64,000 bases of DNA from Pelomonas margarita. GTDB lineage: Bacteria > Pseudomonadota > Gammaproteobacteria > Burkholderiales > Burkholderiaceae_C. Of this stretch, positions 8,511-17,600 are shown one piece after another. The notes under the pieces are model-generated. The model was not told the origin of the DNA, did no database searches, and saw nothing but the letters and a program-made list of their open reading frames with translations. The stretch spans positions 124,001-188,000 of the forward strand of contig NZ_JBIGHW010000007.1 in assembly GCF_043555875.1 (NCBI RefSeq), in the 5' to 3' direction. The position numbers and the translations under genes were made by a program. Positions within the stretch are counted from its first letter, which is position 1. Every line of letters begins with the position of its first letter.

Positions 8511-9281
8511 CTACTCGTGATACAGCTGCGAGCGGCCGCCATCGATAAGGATGTCGGTGGCGTTGATGAAACGCGCCTCATCGCTGGCCAGGAACAGCGC
8601 CGTGTAGGCCACCTCGATGGGCTCGCCGATGCGCTTCGGTGGCAGCAGGTCGATCTGACGCTGGCGCTCCTCGGGCGTGACGCTGTCCAGCCACTCGACG
8701 ACGCGCTCCGACAGGATCAGCCCGGGCGAGATGGAGTTCACGCGCACGTTGCGCGCCGCGTACTGAATGCCCAGCGCCTTGGTCATACCGATCAGCGCAT
8801 GCTTGGCGACCGGGTACGGAAAGGCGTCCGGGATGATGCGGTGGCCGTGCACGGACGCGACGTTGATGATGCTGCCGCCGCCTGCCGCCAGCATGCCGGG
8901 CAGCACTGCGCGGCTGCAATGCATGGCGCCTTCCAGGTCCACCGCGAAGCAGCGCTGCCACTGCGCCGTCGTCATCGCCAGCGGCTCGGCGAACACGTTC
9001 ATGCCGGCGTTGTTGACGAGAACGTCGATAGTGCCGAAACGCGCCGCGCCGCGTGCGGCCATGGCTTGAACCGCCGCCTCGTCGGCGATGTCGGCGGCGA
9101 TGAACAGCGCGTGGTCCTCGCTCAGCTCGCGCACGAGCGCGGTGCCCAGCGGCTCATCGGCGGCCAGGCCGTTGAGGATGACGCGCGCGCCCTCGGCGAC
9201 GAACAGCCGCGCGATGGCCTTGCCGATGCCCTGCGTGGCACCGGTCACCAGCGCCACCTTGCCTTGCAAACGGGAACTCAT
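8511..9281 (-). CDS. SDR family oxidoreductase, probable galactose/arabinose 1-dehydrogenase
   Basis: This is a 256-residue classical short-chain dehydrogenase. The NAD(P)-binding TGATQGIGKA is at about residues 14-23, NNAG at about 90, the catalytic Ser in NVASVHG, and the Tyr/Lys pair in YPVAK (about 155-159). It starts in an ATGA overlap with the GH53 gene and lies in a cluster holding a lactonase and dgoD-dgoK-dgoA. Oxidation of D-galactose (or L-arabinose) to the 1,5-lactone is otherwise the one missing step of the De Ley-Doudoroff path, so this protein is the best candidate. An L-fucose/L-rhamnose dehydrogenase or another sugar oxidoreductase is the alternative. Confidence 0.85.
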   Translation of the reverse strand: MSSRLQGKVALVTGATQGIGKAIARLFVAEGARVILNGLAADEPLGTALVRELSEDHALFIAADIADEAAVQAMAARGAARFGTIDVLVNNAGMNVFAEPLAMTTAQWQRCFAVDLEGAMHCSRAVLPGMLAAGGGSIINVASVHGHRIIPDAFPYPVAKHALIGMTKALGIQYAARNVRVNSISPGLILSERVVEWLDSVTPEERQRQIDLLPPKRIGEPIEVAYTALFLASDEARFINATDILIDGGRSQLYHE

Positions 9282-10453
9282 TGCGTGTACTGCTTCCAGA
9301 TGTCCAGCACAGGCAGCGCCCGGCCCTTGAAATCGAACAGCGTGGTGTTGGACACCACGTTGGGGCCGGGCTCGCCGGAGCCTTCCTTCAGCGCCCAGCC
9401 GACCTTGCGGTTGGCGATCATGATCGGGTCCCAGTACAACAGGCCCAGCACGCGCGGATGCGACTTGCAGGCGGCCAGCAGCTCGGCCATGAAGTCGCGC
9501 TGGCCCTCGGGGCTGCTCATGCTGGCGGGGTAAGGCCCGTTGTTCTCCAACTGGCCGGGCCAGCCGTCGTGCCGCGTGGGCGAGAAGTTGAAGCCGGCCT
9601 CCATGATGAGCAGGTCGCTGTCATAGCGGGCCGAGATGGTGTCGCAGAAGCTCATCAGCTGGGCGACGTTCTTCTGTGTCCAGAACGGGTAATAGGACGG
9701 CCCAATGACATCCCACGGCACGCCTTGCGCCCGCGCGTTGTCGAACCAGTCACGGTACTTGGGCACGTCGCCACCACCGTCCAGGTGCAGCACGACCCTG
9801 GACGCAGGGCTGACGGCCTTGACCGCCGCGTAGCCCGCCTTCAGCAGCGCGCCCAGGCGCGGCCAGTCGCTGGTGCGGCCCCAGGGGTAGAGCATGCCCA
9901 TCTCGATCTCGTTGCCCAGCGACACGAACTCGGGCGCCGTACCCTGGTCCACCAGCGCCTTCATCACTTCACGCGTGCGCTGCTCGACGAGCGCCAGCAG
10001 GCGCTCGAAGCGCGCCGTGTCGTCGGGCAGCCGGGCCAGCTCGCGGCGCCACGCGTGCGGCGGATCCTGCGTCTTGGAGTTGGTCCAGAAGTCGCTGTAG
10101 TGGAAGCTGAACTGGATCTGCAGGCCCTGCGCCTTCGCGCGGCGCGACAGTGCCAGCACGTCGGGCAGGTCCATCGAGCCCTCGGGCCAGTACCAGCCGT
10201 CGGCGCCAGTCCCGGAGCCGGTGCGGTCGTACAACCGGATGCGCGCGATGTTGTGGCCGTAGCGCTTCAGGATGGCGAGGCAGTCGCCGGGCTGGCCGTC
10301 GCGGTCACGGTAGACCGCGCCGGCGCGCTCCATCCACGTCAGTGCGGAGATGTCGCCACCGGCGAGCAGCGGCGCCTTGGCCGCATGGGCTGCCGGCAGC
10401 GCGCTAGCCAGCGCGGCGGCCAGCAGCGTGCGGCGATCAATTGCGACGTTCAC
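9278..10453 (-). CDS. GH53 arabinogalactan endo-beta-1,4-galactanase
   Basis: This is a 391-residue secreted endo-galactanase that would cut beta-1,4-galactan side chains of pectin. Family GH53 features are GGDISALTWMERAG at the N-terminus, FHYSDFWTNSKTQDPPHAW (about residues 107-125), the acid/base Glu in LGNEIEMGMLYPWG, and the nucleophile Glu in LLIMEAGFNFSP. The signal peptide (about residues 1-24) starts NVAIDRRTLLAAALA and holds a twin arginine, so Tat export is possible. The start is a GTG at 10453 that overlaps the araH-like gene by 17 bases; no better start is seen. It sits between the sugar importer and the SDR gene, in the same operon. Confidence 0.92.
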   Translation of the reverse strand: MNVAIDRRTLLAAALASALPAAHAAKAPLLAGGDISALTWMERAGAVYRDRDGQPGDCLAILKRYGHNIARIRLYDRTGSGTGADGWYWPEGSMDLPDVLALSRRAKAQGLQIQFSFHYSDFWTNSKTQDPPHAWRRELARLPDDTARFERLLALVEQRTREVMKALVDQGTAPEFVSLGNEIEMGMLYPWGRTSDWPRLGALLKAGYAAVKAVSPASRVVLHLDGGGDVPKYRDWFDNARAQGVPWDVIGPSYYPFWTQKNVAQLMSFCDTISARYDSDLLIMEAGFNFSPTRHDGWPGQLENNGPYPASMSSPEGQRDFMAELLAACKSHPRVLGLLYWDPIMIANRKVGWALKEGSGEPGPNVVSNTTLFDFKGRALPVLDIWKQYTQ

Positions 10454-11429
10454 CGCGAGTCTTCAGTTGGTCGAGAAGCACGGCAGCCAGCAGGATCAGG
10501 CCGCGCACCAGGTACTGGTAGAACGCATCGACGTTCAGCAGATTCATGACGTTCTCGACCGTGCCCATGATGAGCACGCCGATGACGACGCCGAAGATGC
10601 GCGCCTTGCCACCGGCCAGCGACACGCCGCCCAGCACGCAGGCGGAGATGACGTCCAGCTCGAAGCCGGTGGCCGCATTGGGCTGGCCGCTGGTGATGCG
10701 GGCCGACAGGATCAGGCCCGCCAGCGCCGCGACGACGCCCTGAAGAAGGAAGATCCACACGCGCAGCCGCTCCACGCGCACACCCGCCAGCCGCGCGGCC
10801 TCGGGGTTGCCGCCGATCGCCAGCGTGTTGCGGCCGAACACCGTGTGGTTGAGCAGCACGCCGAAGACGATGAAGCACACGACCGTCATCCAAATCGGCA
10901 GCGGCAGGCCCAGCACCACGGTGTCGCCGAAGGCGAAGAAGCTCTCGTCGGCAATGCCCACGGCCTGGCCCTTGGACGCGATGAACGCGAGGCCGCGCAC
11001 CATCAGCATGGTCGCCAGCGTGGCGATCAGCGCATTGACGCGCAGGTAGGAGATCAACACGCCATTGCCCGCGCCGATCAGCGCACCGGCCAGCAGGCCG
11101 GCGCCGATGGCGATGGGCACGCTGCCAGTGCTCTCCAGCACCATGGCCCCCAGCACGCCGGCGAAGGCAATCGTGGAGCCGACGCTGAGGTCGAAGTCAC
11201 GCGAGGCCAGGCACAGCATCATGGTGCAGGCCACCATGCCGATCTGCGCCACCGACAGCAGCAGGCCGACGATGTTGGCCGACGAGAAGAAGTTTTCGAC
11301 GCTGAAGGACAGCACGACGAAGAGCACCAAGTAGCCCAGCGTCATGCTGTGCTCCTTGAGCAAGGCGCGGGAGGTGTGGGTCATGGCGGGGCTGGGCGAC
11401 GCGGCGGTCGTGGAGGTGGTCGTGTTCAT
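10437..11429 (-). CDS. araH: Sugar ABC transporter permease, AraH type
   Basis: This is a 330-residue inner-membrane permease of the RbsC/XylH/AraH family, predicted to have eight to ten spans. Typical stretches are CLASRDFDLSVGSTIAFAGV, GNGVLISYLRVNALIATLAT and NTLAIGGNPEAARLAGV. It follows the ATPase gene by two bases. With the binding protein and ATPase upstream it forms a complete CUT2-class importer. Sequence style favours the L-arabinose group; the galactan setting suggests that galactose is carried as well. Confidence 0.92.
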   Translation of the reverse strand: MNTTTSTTAASPSPAMTHTSRALLKEHSMTLGYLVLFVVLSFSVENFFSSANIVGLLLSVAQIGMVACTMMLCLASRDFDLSVGSTIAFAGVLGAMVLESTGSVPIAIGAGLLAGALIGAGNGVLISYLRVNALIATLATMLMVRGLAFIASKGQAVGIADESFFAFGDTVVLGLPLPIWMTVVCFIVFGVLLNHTVFGRNTLAIGGNPEAARLAGVRVERLRVWIFLLQGVVAALAGLILSARITSGQPNAATGFELDVISACVLGGVSLAGGKARIFGVVIGVLIMGTVENVMNLLNVDAFYQYLVRGLILLAAVLLDQLKTRGERRN

Positions 11430-11431
11430 GG

Positions 11432-12937
11432 TCAGTGCGCCGCTGTGGCGCCGTCAGGCAGTGCGAGCGCCAGCGCAGCGGTTTCGCTGGCCGAGGCGCG
11501 GTCCAGTTCGCCGCTGATGCGGCCGTCGCGCATCACGATGAGGCGGTCGGAGATGCCCAGCACTTCGGGCAGCTCGCTGGAGATGACGATGACACAGCAG
11601 CCCGAGGCCGCGACGTCGTGGATGATCTTGTAGATTTCATTCTTGGCACCCACGTCGATGCCGCGGGTCGGCTCGTCGAGGATGAGCACCTTCAGGCCCG
11701 GCTCGGCCAGCCAGCGCGCCAGGATGACCTTCTGCTGGTTGCCGCCCGACAGCAGGCGGATCTCCTGCTCACGGTTGGGTGTCTTGATGCGCAGCTTCTT
11801 GATGAAGTCGTCGGCCCGCTGCGCCTCCTGCGCATGCCGCAGGAACACGCCGCCGGCCAGGCCGTGGCGGCGGCAGCTGATGTTGATGTTCTCGGCCACG
11901 GACGAGTGGGCCAGGATGCCCTGCTCCTTGCGGTCCTCGGGGCACAGCACGATGCCGGCGGCAATCGCATCGGCCGGCGCGCTGGCGCGCACGGGCTGGC
12001 CGTCCAGCAGCACCTCGCCGCCGCGGCGCGGGTCGGCGCCGTACAGCAGGCGCATCAGCTCGCTGCGGCCCGCGCCCACCAGGCCGAAGAAGCCCAGCAC
12101 CTCGCCGCCGCGCATCGCGAAGCTCAGCGGCTCGGGCAGGCGGTCGCTGCGCAGGCCACGCGCCTCCAGGCGCACCGGCCCCTGCTGGCGGCTGCGGTAG
12201 TCGTAGATGTCCTTCACCTCGCGGCCGACCATGTCGCTGATGAGGCGGTCGCGCGGCACGTCGGCCATCACGTCATGCGTCACGATCTTGCGGCCGTCGC
12301 GGAAGATGGTGCAGGCATCGCACAGTTCGTAGAGCTCTTCCAGGCGGTGCGAGATGTAGATCAGCGTGCGGCCCTCAGAACGCAGGCGCTTGACGAGGCG
12401 GAACAGGATCTCGGTCTCGCGATGCGACAGGCTGCTGGTGGGCTCGTCGAAGGCAATGACCTTGGCGTCCTGCATGACGGCCTTGCAGATTTCCACCATC
12501 TGGCGCTGCGCGATCGACAGGTCCGACAGGCGCGAGGCCGGGTCGAGGTCCACGCCGATGTTGGCCAACTGCGCGGCCACCATCTGGCGCGCGGCCTTGT
12601 GGTCGACGAGGCCAAAGCGCGTGGGCAGGCGGCCCAGCAGCACGTTCTCGGCCACGGTCAGCTCGGCCACGTACTGCAGCTCCTGGTGAATGATGGCCAC
12701 GCCGGCGGCGATGGCGTCGCCAGCCGACGTGAAGTGGCGCTCCTGGCCGTCCACGACCAGGCGCCCGCCGTCGGGCTTGTACTGGCCGCCCAGGATCTTC
12801 AGCAGCGTGCTCTTGCCCGCGCCGTTCTCGCCCAGCAGGCCCATGACCTGGCCCGGGTGCGCTTGGAAGCTCACTCCATTCAGCGCCTTGACGCCGGGAA
12901 AGACCTTGCTGATGTTGTCGAACTGCAGAGCCGCCAT
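11432..12937 (-). CDS. araG: Sugar ABC transporter ATPase, AraG type (two nucleotide-binding domains)
   Basis: This 501-residue cytoplasmic ATPase has two tandem ABC domains, as in AraG/RbsA/XylG. The first has Walker A GENGAGKST and Walker B VIAFDEPTSSL; the second has the degenerate P-loop GLVGAGRSELMRLL and Walker B VLILDEPTRGIDVGAK with LSGGNQQK before it. The ATG at 12937 is chosen: it overlaps the stop of the binding-protein gene as TGATG and gives the usual N-terminus MAALQFDNISKVFPGVKAL. A much longer in-frame extension upstream would run through the binding-protein gene in another frame and is not real. Confidence 0.94.
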   Translation of the reverse strand: MAALQFDNISKVFPGVKALNGVSFQAHPGQVMGLLGENGAGKSTLLKILGGQYKPDGGRLVVDGQERHFTSAGDAIAAGVAIIHQELQYVAELTVAENVLLGRLPTRFGLVDHKAARQMVAAQLANIGVDLDPASRLSDLSIAQRQMVEICKAVMQDAKVIAFDEPTSSLSHRETEILFRLVKRLRSEGRTLIYISHRLEELYELCDACTIFRDGRKIVTHDVMADVPRDRLISDMVGREVKDIYDYRSRQQGPVRLEARGLRSDRLPEPLSFAMRGGEVLGFFGLVGAGRSELMRLLYGADPRRGGEVLLDGQPVRASAPADAIAAGIVLCPEDRKEQGILAHSSVAENINISCRRHGLAGGVFLRHAQEAQRADDFIKKLRIKTPNREQEIRLLSGGNQQKVILARWLAEPGLKVLILDEPTRGIDVGAKNEIYKIIHDVAASGCCVIVISSELPEVLGISDRLIVMRDGRISGELDRASASETAALALALPDGATAAH

Positions 12938-13914
12938 CACAAACCCATTTGCTTGCGGATGTCCGCTTGGTTTTGACGGGTCATCAGCACGCCGCTGGTC
13001 AGCGTGACCGCGGGCGGCTGCTTGCCCTGCGTGGCCCACTCGAACACCATCGTCGCGGTCTCGTAGCCGTGGCGCTTGGGGCTGATCAGCACGGTGCCGA
13101 AGAAGCCGGTGGCGGTGGGCTTGGTGAACTCGTTCAGCGCGGTCTGGCTGCCGCCGATGCCGATGGCCAGCATCGCGTCGGCCTTGATGCCACGGCCCTC
13201 GCCGGCGCGCACGGCACCCAGCGCGGCTTCGTCGTTCAGGCCGAAGGCGACCCACTTCTTGAACTTTGCGTTCTTCGTGAACGCGATGTTGGCCGCGTTG
13301 AAGGCGCTCTCGGTGTCGGTCTTGGCCTGCGGCGCATCGACGATGTTGGCGGCCGGCACGCCGGCGGCCTTCAGCGCATCGGCGGCGCCCATGGTGCGCT
13401 CGCGGCCGGTGGGCAGCTGGTCGTAGGCGACGCGCAACACACCGACTTCGTCGAGCTTCCAGCCCCGGGCCTTGATTTCGGCCAGCAGGCCAGCACCGAC
13501 CTGCTTGCCGATCTCGTAGCCCGAGATGCCCATGTGCGGGATGTCGGCGATGGGCTTGCCGGCGCCGTCAACGAGCTGGTCGTCCACGGAGATGACCTTG
13601 AGCTTGTGGCGCTTGGCGGCGCGGTTGATGGCCAGGCCCAGCTTCACGTCGGGCGCGCAGATGACGAAGCCGACAGCTTTCTGCGCGGCCAGGTTGTCGA
13701 TGGCGGCCAGCGTCTTCTCGCCGTTGGGCACGCCGATCTTCACGAGCGTGAAGCCCTTGTCCTTGGCAGCCTGTTCGGCAAACTTCCATTCGTCCTGGAA
13801 CCAGGGTTCCTCGGCCTGCTTGACGAGGAAGCCGACCTTGACCGGCTCGGCGGCTTGCAGCGCAAAGGGCGTGGCCAGTGCGGCCAGGGTGAAAGCGCGT
13901 CGTTGCATCTTCAT
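12937..13914 (-). CDS. araF: Sugar-binding periplasmic protein, AraF type
   Basis: This is a 325-residue periplasmic binding protein of the AraF family. A signal peptide covers about residues 1-21 (MKMQRRAFTLAALATPFALQA); the twin Arg makes Tat export possible. The mature protein begins EPVKVGFLVKQAEEPWFQDEW, the classic AraF opening. FGLNDEAALGAVRAGE and the closing TSGVLMTRQNQADIRKQMGL also match. A good GGAG ribosome site precedes the ATG. It heads the araF-araG-araH block, 12 bases after the lactonase gene. In E. coli AraF also binds D-galactose, which fits the galactan locus; the true ligand must be measured. Confidence 0.93.
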   Translation of the reverse strand: MKMQRRAFTLAALATPFALQAAEPVKVGFLVKQAEEPWFQDEWKFAEQAAKDKGFTLVKIGVPNGEKTLAAIDNLAAQKAVGFVICAPDVKLGLAINRAAKRHKLKVISVDDQLVDGAGKPIADIPHMGISGYEIGKQVGAGLLAEIKARGWKLDEVGVLRVAYDQLPTGRERTMGAADALKAAGVPAANIVDAPQAKTDTESAFNAANIAFTKNAKFKKWVAFGLNDEAALGAVRAGEGRGIKADAMLAIGIGGSQTALNEFTKPTATGFFGTVLISPKRHGYETATMVFEWATQGKQPPAVTLTSGVLMTRQNQADIRKQMGL

Positions 13915-13926
13915 GGTCAGGTCTCC

Positions 13927-14823
13927 TCAGTCTTGGAACAAGGTATCGGGTACGCCCAGCGCCCGGGACAGGCGCCGCCCGAACAGGCTGCCGGACAGCG
14001 GCTGCGCGGCCAGGGCCTCGCGGCCCAGCTCGGCGCGGGCAGTGGTGATCATCAGGTGATCCAGCGCCTCGCCACCGAGGGCGGGGCAGCTGGTGTGGGC
14101 GGCCGGGGCGTCAAAGGCGCCCATCAGACGGCCCGCGGGGTCGTAGCGTGCCACACGGCCGGCCCCCCACTGCGCGTTCCACAGGCAGCCCTCAGCGTCG
14201 ATGACCGAGCCGTCGGGCCAGGCATCGGGGCGGTCCATCTGCGTGAACAGGCGTACGTTGTCGACCTGGGCGGTCTCGGCGTCATAGTCGCACTGCTGGA
14301 TACGCTGGCTCAGTGAGTCGCAGAAGTACATCGTGCGGCCGTCCAGGCTGAAGCAGATGCTGTTGGCAATGGCCACGGCCGGCAGCGCCAGCCGCCGCAG
14401 GCCGTGCTGCGTGGCGTACTGGTAGAAGCTGGCGATTGGCCGCTTCTCCTTGGCCTCGTTCAGCGTGCCGAACACGAAGTGGCCGTGCCGGTCGGTGCGG
14501 CCGTCGTTGATGCGGGTGCGCGGCTCGGCCGCGTCCACGGGCACCAGCGTCTGCAGCTGCGTCAGCGACAGATCGTCGCCCAGCGTGGCGATGCACAGCC
14601 GCTTGGCCAGGCCCAGCAGCACGCGGCCGGACACGGTGTGGGCAAAGCTGCCCAGCCGGTCCGGCAGACGGCAGGACTCGGCCGCATCGCTGCCGGGCCG
14701 CCACGCATGCAGCGTGGCCCCCTCGATGTCCGTCCACCACCAGCGCCCGCCCTGCCACAGCAGACCTTCGCCGAGGGTGGCGCCGAAGGGCAGCGCCAGT
14801 TCGAGTTCGCCGTCCAGCGTCAT
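13927..14823 (-). CDS. SMP-30/gluconolactonase family sugar lactonase
   Basis: This is a 298-residue six-bladed beta-propeller lactonase. Expected metal ligands are visible: Glu in GATLGEGLLW (about residue 18), Asn in TRINDGRTDRHG and in AIANSICFSLDGRTMYFCDS, and Asp in WPDGSVIDAEGCLWNA. It would hydrolyse the galactono- or arabinono-1,4/1,5-lactone made by the SDR dehydrogenase to the free aldonic acid. It lies two bases after the TonB receptor gene and directly before araF, so it is translated from the same message. No signal peptide is seen, hence cytoplasmic. Confidence 0.9.
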   Translation of the reverse strand: MTLDGELELALPFGATLGEGLLWQGGRWWWTDIEGATLHAWRPGSDAAESCRLPDRLGSFAHTVSGRVLLGLAKRLCIATLGDDLSLTQLQTLVPVDAAEPRTRINDGRTDRHGHFVFGTLNEAKEKRPIASFYQYATQHGLRRLALPAVAIANSICFSLDGRTMYFCDSLSQRIQQCDYDAETAQVDNVRLFTQMDRPDAWPDGSVIDAEGCLWNAQWGAGRVARYDPAGRLMGAFDAPAAHTSCPALGGEALDHLMITTARAELGREALAAQPLSGSLFGRRLSRALGVPDTLFQD

Positions 14824-14825
14824 GC

Positions 14826-17462
14826 TCAGAGATCCAGGTGCAGGCTCACGGCGTAGCGGCGATCGTCTGCGTAGGTGCCGCGGGCCAGGTTGCCCACGCC
14901 GTAGGTGCTCTGGCGCACCGTGCGCGTCAGGTTGTTGGCCTCGACGGCGAGCTTGAGCTGCGACGTGATGGACCAGCTGGCGTAAGCGTCCAGCATGCCG
15001 TAGCCCTTCAGGAACACGGGCGTCTGCGCGATGACGGTGCCATTGCTCGGGTAGTAGTTGCTGACACCAGCCAGGTACTTGCTGCGGTAGTTGTAGGCCA
15101 GGCGCAGCGCGACCTGCTCGTAGTCGTACATGCCCACCACATTGAAGCTGCTGCGCGACAGGCCTTCCAGCTGCGTCTTCTGGCCTGCAATCGCGCCCGG
15201 CGCGGAACTGTCCACGTAGGTGGCATTGGCCTGCAGGCCCAGGCCACGCAGCGCGCCCGGCAGGCTGGTGAAGAAGGCCTGGTAGCCGATTTCCACGCCC
15301 TTGATGCTGCCGTCCTCGCCATTGCTGGGCGTGGAGACGGTGTAGGTCGTGCCCTGGTAGGCCAGGCTCTGCGTGCGGGTCTGCAGGAAGCCGTCCACGC
15401 GCTTGTGGAAGGCGGCGCCGTAGACGTGGTCGCTCTTGTTCAGGTAGTACTCGAGCGACAGATCCAGCTGGCGGGCATGCAGTGCGCCCAGCGTCGGGTT
15501 GCCGAGGTAGCCGGTGCGGTCGTTGGCGTTCAGGCTCAGCGACGGCGTCAGCTGGTCAAAGTGGGGCTGCGTGACGACTTTGGACGCGCCGAAGCGGGCC
15601 ACCAGCTTGTCCGTCAGGTCCAGCCGCGCGTTCAGGCTGGGCAGCCACTCGTTGTCGCGGGTCTTCAGCGTCGTGGGCGTGCCGGCCGCGGTGGTGTAAC
15701 GGCGCTCGCCCTCGGTGCGCACATGGCGCAGGCCCACGTTGCCGGACAGCGGCAGGCCGGCCAGTTCGCTGTCGAAGTCGGCCACGCCGTACAGCGCCTG
15801 GGTCTTCTCGCGGTAGTCGAAGGTCTGGGCGGCGTCGAAAGCCGGCACCGTCAGGCCCATCGCGGCGCGGGCCGTGGCGGGCTCGCGCAGCCAGGCCAGG
15901 TCGGTGACGGACAGCCACTGGCGCGGCGTGTTGCCGGCGCCGGCGTACTTCAGCAGGTCGCCCTCGCCGATGACGCCGATCTTGGCGGCCAACGCCGGCG
16001 CGGCCCCGGCAACCGGGCCCGTGGCGGCAGCGCTCCACAGGTTGTCGATGGTGTTGATCTCGGCACTCGTCGCCTGTCGGTCAGACAGGCGCACGCCGGT
16101 GCGAACGCGCGACAGCACGCCGTCGAAGCGGCGCTCGCCATCCAGGCGGGCCGTGGTTTCCTTGCCGGTGTTCTGCTGCTTGAAGTACAGCGCCTTGTCG
16201 GCCCAGTACTGCGACGGCGTCGTCAGGTCAGCCGCGCCGGCCAGCACCGGGTAAGCCGAGGGCAGTTCGGTCGTCAGGTCGAAGCCGAAGCCGGGGTTGT
16301 TGGTCCACACGCCCAGGCGGGCTTCCTGGTAGAGGCGGCTGAAGTCGCTCTTCGTGTGGCCCAGTTCGGACTTGACGGTCCAGTCCTGCACCTTCCACTT
16401 GCCACTGACGGCGGCCTGCGTGGTCTTGGTGTCGTTGTCGGCGACGAATGCCGACGTGCTCATGCTGGCGCCCCAGAACTTGCCGCTGGCCAGGTTGCCG
16501 TTGGCGTCCTTGGTGACGGCCCCGTTGGGCCACAGCGCACCGAGGTTGGTGGCGGCGGTCCAGTTGGCCCAGAAGGGCGAGCCGAAGAAGCCGTAGGTGT
16601 CGGTCTTCGTCTTCAGGCGCGTGTGGTGCACGTCCAGCGCGTACTCGGTGTCGCGGTTGGGGCGGTACTGCAGCGCAGCGGTCACGCCGGTGCGGTCGCG
16701 CGTGCCCAGCTCATAGGCGTTCCACACGCCGGTGGGCGCGAACGGGCCGGAGCCGTCGGCGATTTGGGCCGGTGCACCCAGCTCCTGCGTGTCAGCGCGG
16801 TAGGCGCGCTGCTGCTTGGCCACGCTGACCAGTGCGCCGACCTGCTGGCCGCCGCCCAGGTCCCAGCGGTTGCTGGCCAGCACGGAGCCTTCGAACTTGC
16901 GCTTGTCGGCCAGGTCGGCCTGGGTGCTCTTGACGGTGGCGGCGAGTTTGGCGCCGGTGAAGTCGAAGGGCTTGCGGGTGCGCAAGTCGATGAGGCCGGC
17001 GATGCCGCCCTCGACCTGGTCGGCCGTGGGCGTCTTGTAGACATCGGCACCCGCCAGCAACTCGGCGGGCACATCCTGGAAGGACAGGCCGCGCTCCTTA
17101 CCGGCGGTGAAGATGGCGCGGCCGTTCAACAGCGTCTGCGTCTGCGAGAGGCCGCGCACCTGCACGCGGTCACCTTCGCCGCGATTGCGCGAGATCTGCA
17201 CGCCGGCGATGCGCTGCAGCGCCTCGGCGACGTTGGCGTCCGGCAGCTTGCCGATGTCGTCGGCGACGATGGAGTCGACGATCTGGTCGGCGTTGCGCTT
17301 GAGGTCTTGCGCCTTGGAGAGACTTGCCTTGATGCCGGTGACGACGACGGTCTCCAGCGACTCGGTGGCGGGGGCCTGCTGCGCCCAGGCGGGCGCGGTG
17401 AACAGCAGGCTGGCCGCGAGCGCCAGGCGATGGCGGGACGGGGCGGGCGGGCGAAGGAACAT
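14826..17462 (-). CDS. TonB-dependent outer-membrane receptor (galactan locus)
   Basis: This 878-residue outer-membrane beta-barrel is of the Xanthomonas/Caulobacter-type TonB receptor group. The signal peptide covers about residues 1-27 (cleavage after APAWA). The TonB-box-like ESLETVVVTG and the plug segment with DDIGKLPDANVAEALQRI follow; the barrel ends YAVSLHLDL with the typical terminal hydrophobic residue. A GGAG ribosome site lies 6 bases before the ATG. It heads the operon with the lactonase, araFGH-like importer, GH53, SDR and LysR genes. The likely cargo is galacto-oligosaccharide released by surface GH53. It is distinct from the 994-residue receptor at 36651. Confidence 0.94.
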   Translation of the reverse strand: MFLRPPAPSRHRLALAASLLFTAPAWAQQAPATESLETVVVTGIKASLSKAQDLKRNADQIVDSIVADDIGKLPDANVAEALQRIAGVQISRNRGEGDRVQVRGLSQTQTLLNGRAIFTAGKERGLSFQDVPAELLAGADVYKTPTADQVEGGIAGLIDLRTRKPFDFTGAKLAATVKSTQADLADKRKFEGSVLASNRWDLGGGQQVGALVSVAKQQRAYRADTQELGAPAQIADGSGPFAPTGVWNAYELGTRDRTGVTAALQYRPNRDTEYALDVHHTRLKTKTDTYGFFGSPFWANWTAATNLGALWPNGAVTKDANGNLASGKFWGASMSTSAFVADNDTKTTQAAVSGKWKVQDWTVKSELGHTKSDFSRLYQEARLGVWTNNPGFGFDLTTELPSAYPVLAGAADLTTPSQYWADKALYFKQQNTGKETTARLDGERRFDGVLSRVRTGVRLSDRQATSAEINTIDNLWSAAATGPVAGAAPALAAKIGVIGEGDLLKYAGAGNTPRQWLSVTDLAWLREPATARAAMGLTVPAFDAAQTFDYREKTQALYGVADFDSELAGLPLSGNVGLRHVRTEGERRYTTAAGTPTTLKTRDNEWLPSLNARLDLTDKLVARFGASKVVTQPHFDQLTPSLSLNANDRTGYLGNPTLGALHARQLDLSLEYYLNKSDHVYGAAFHKRVDGFLQTRTQSLAYQGTTYTVSTPSNGEDGSIKGVEIGYQAFFTSLPGALRGLGLQANATYVDSSAPGAIAGQKTQLEGLSRSSFNVVGMYDYEQVALRLAYNYRSKYLAGVSNYYPSNGTVIAQTPVFLKGYGMLDAYASWSITSQLKLAVEANNLTRTVRQSTYGVGNLARGTYADDRRYAVSLHLDL

Positions 17463-17527
17463 GGGATCTCCGGGTCTTTATCGTTGTGGGGCTCTGCGGC
17501 CCTGCCGGACCCTCAACGGCCGGCGGG

Positions 17528-17540
17528 CCGTAAGTTACGG
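17528..17540. promoter_or_regulatory. Palindrome upstream of the TonB receptor operon
   Basis: CCGTAA-G-TTACGG is a perfect 13-base inverted repeat, 66 bases upstream of the receptor start codon, in the 138-base gap before the GH35 stop. On the minus strand a TTGATA (17571-17576 region) with GATTAG 17 bases later could serve as a weak promoter just upstream of the palindrome, which would put an operator downstream of it. The cognate regulator is unknown; the LysR product is one candidate. Confidence 0.35.
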
Positions 17541-17600
17541 GCCCGCCTCATTCCGCACTAATCGAATTACAGCCCTTAACTATCAAGAATCCATATAGAT

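Noticed and set aside
12938..13255. N-terminal extension of the AraG-type ATPase
   Set aside because: It would run through the binding-protein gene in a different frame. The ATG at 12937 with a TGATG overlap gives the standard AraG start.
14838..17561. Very long open frame (about 900 codons) on the plus strand opposite the galactan TonB receptor
   Set aside because: It is a GC-driven antisense shadow: composition is rich in Gly, Ala, Val, Gln and His with no domain motifs, and it fully overlaps a clear receptor gene.
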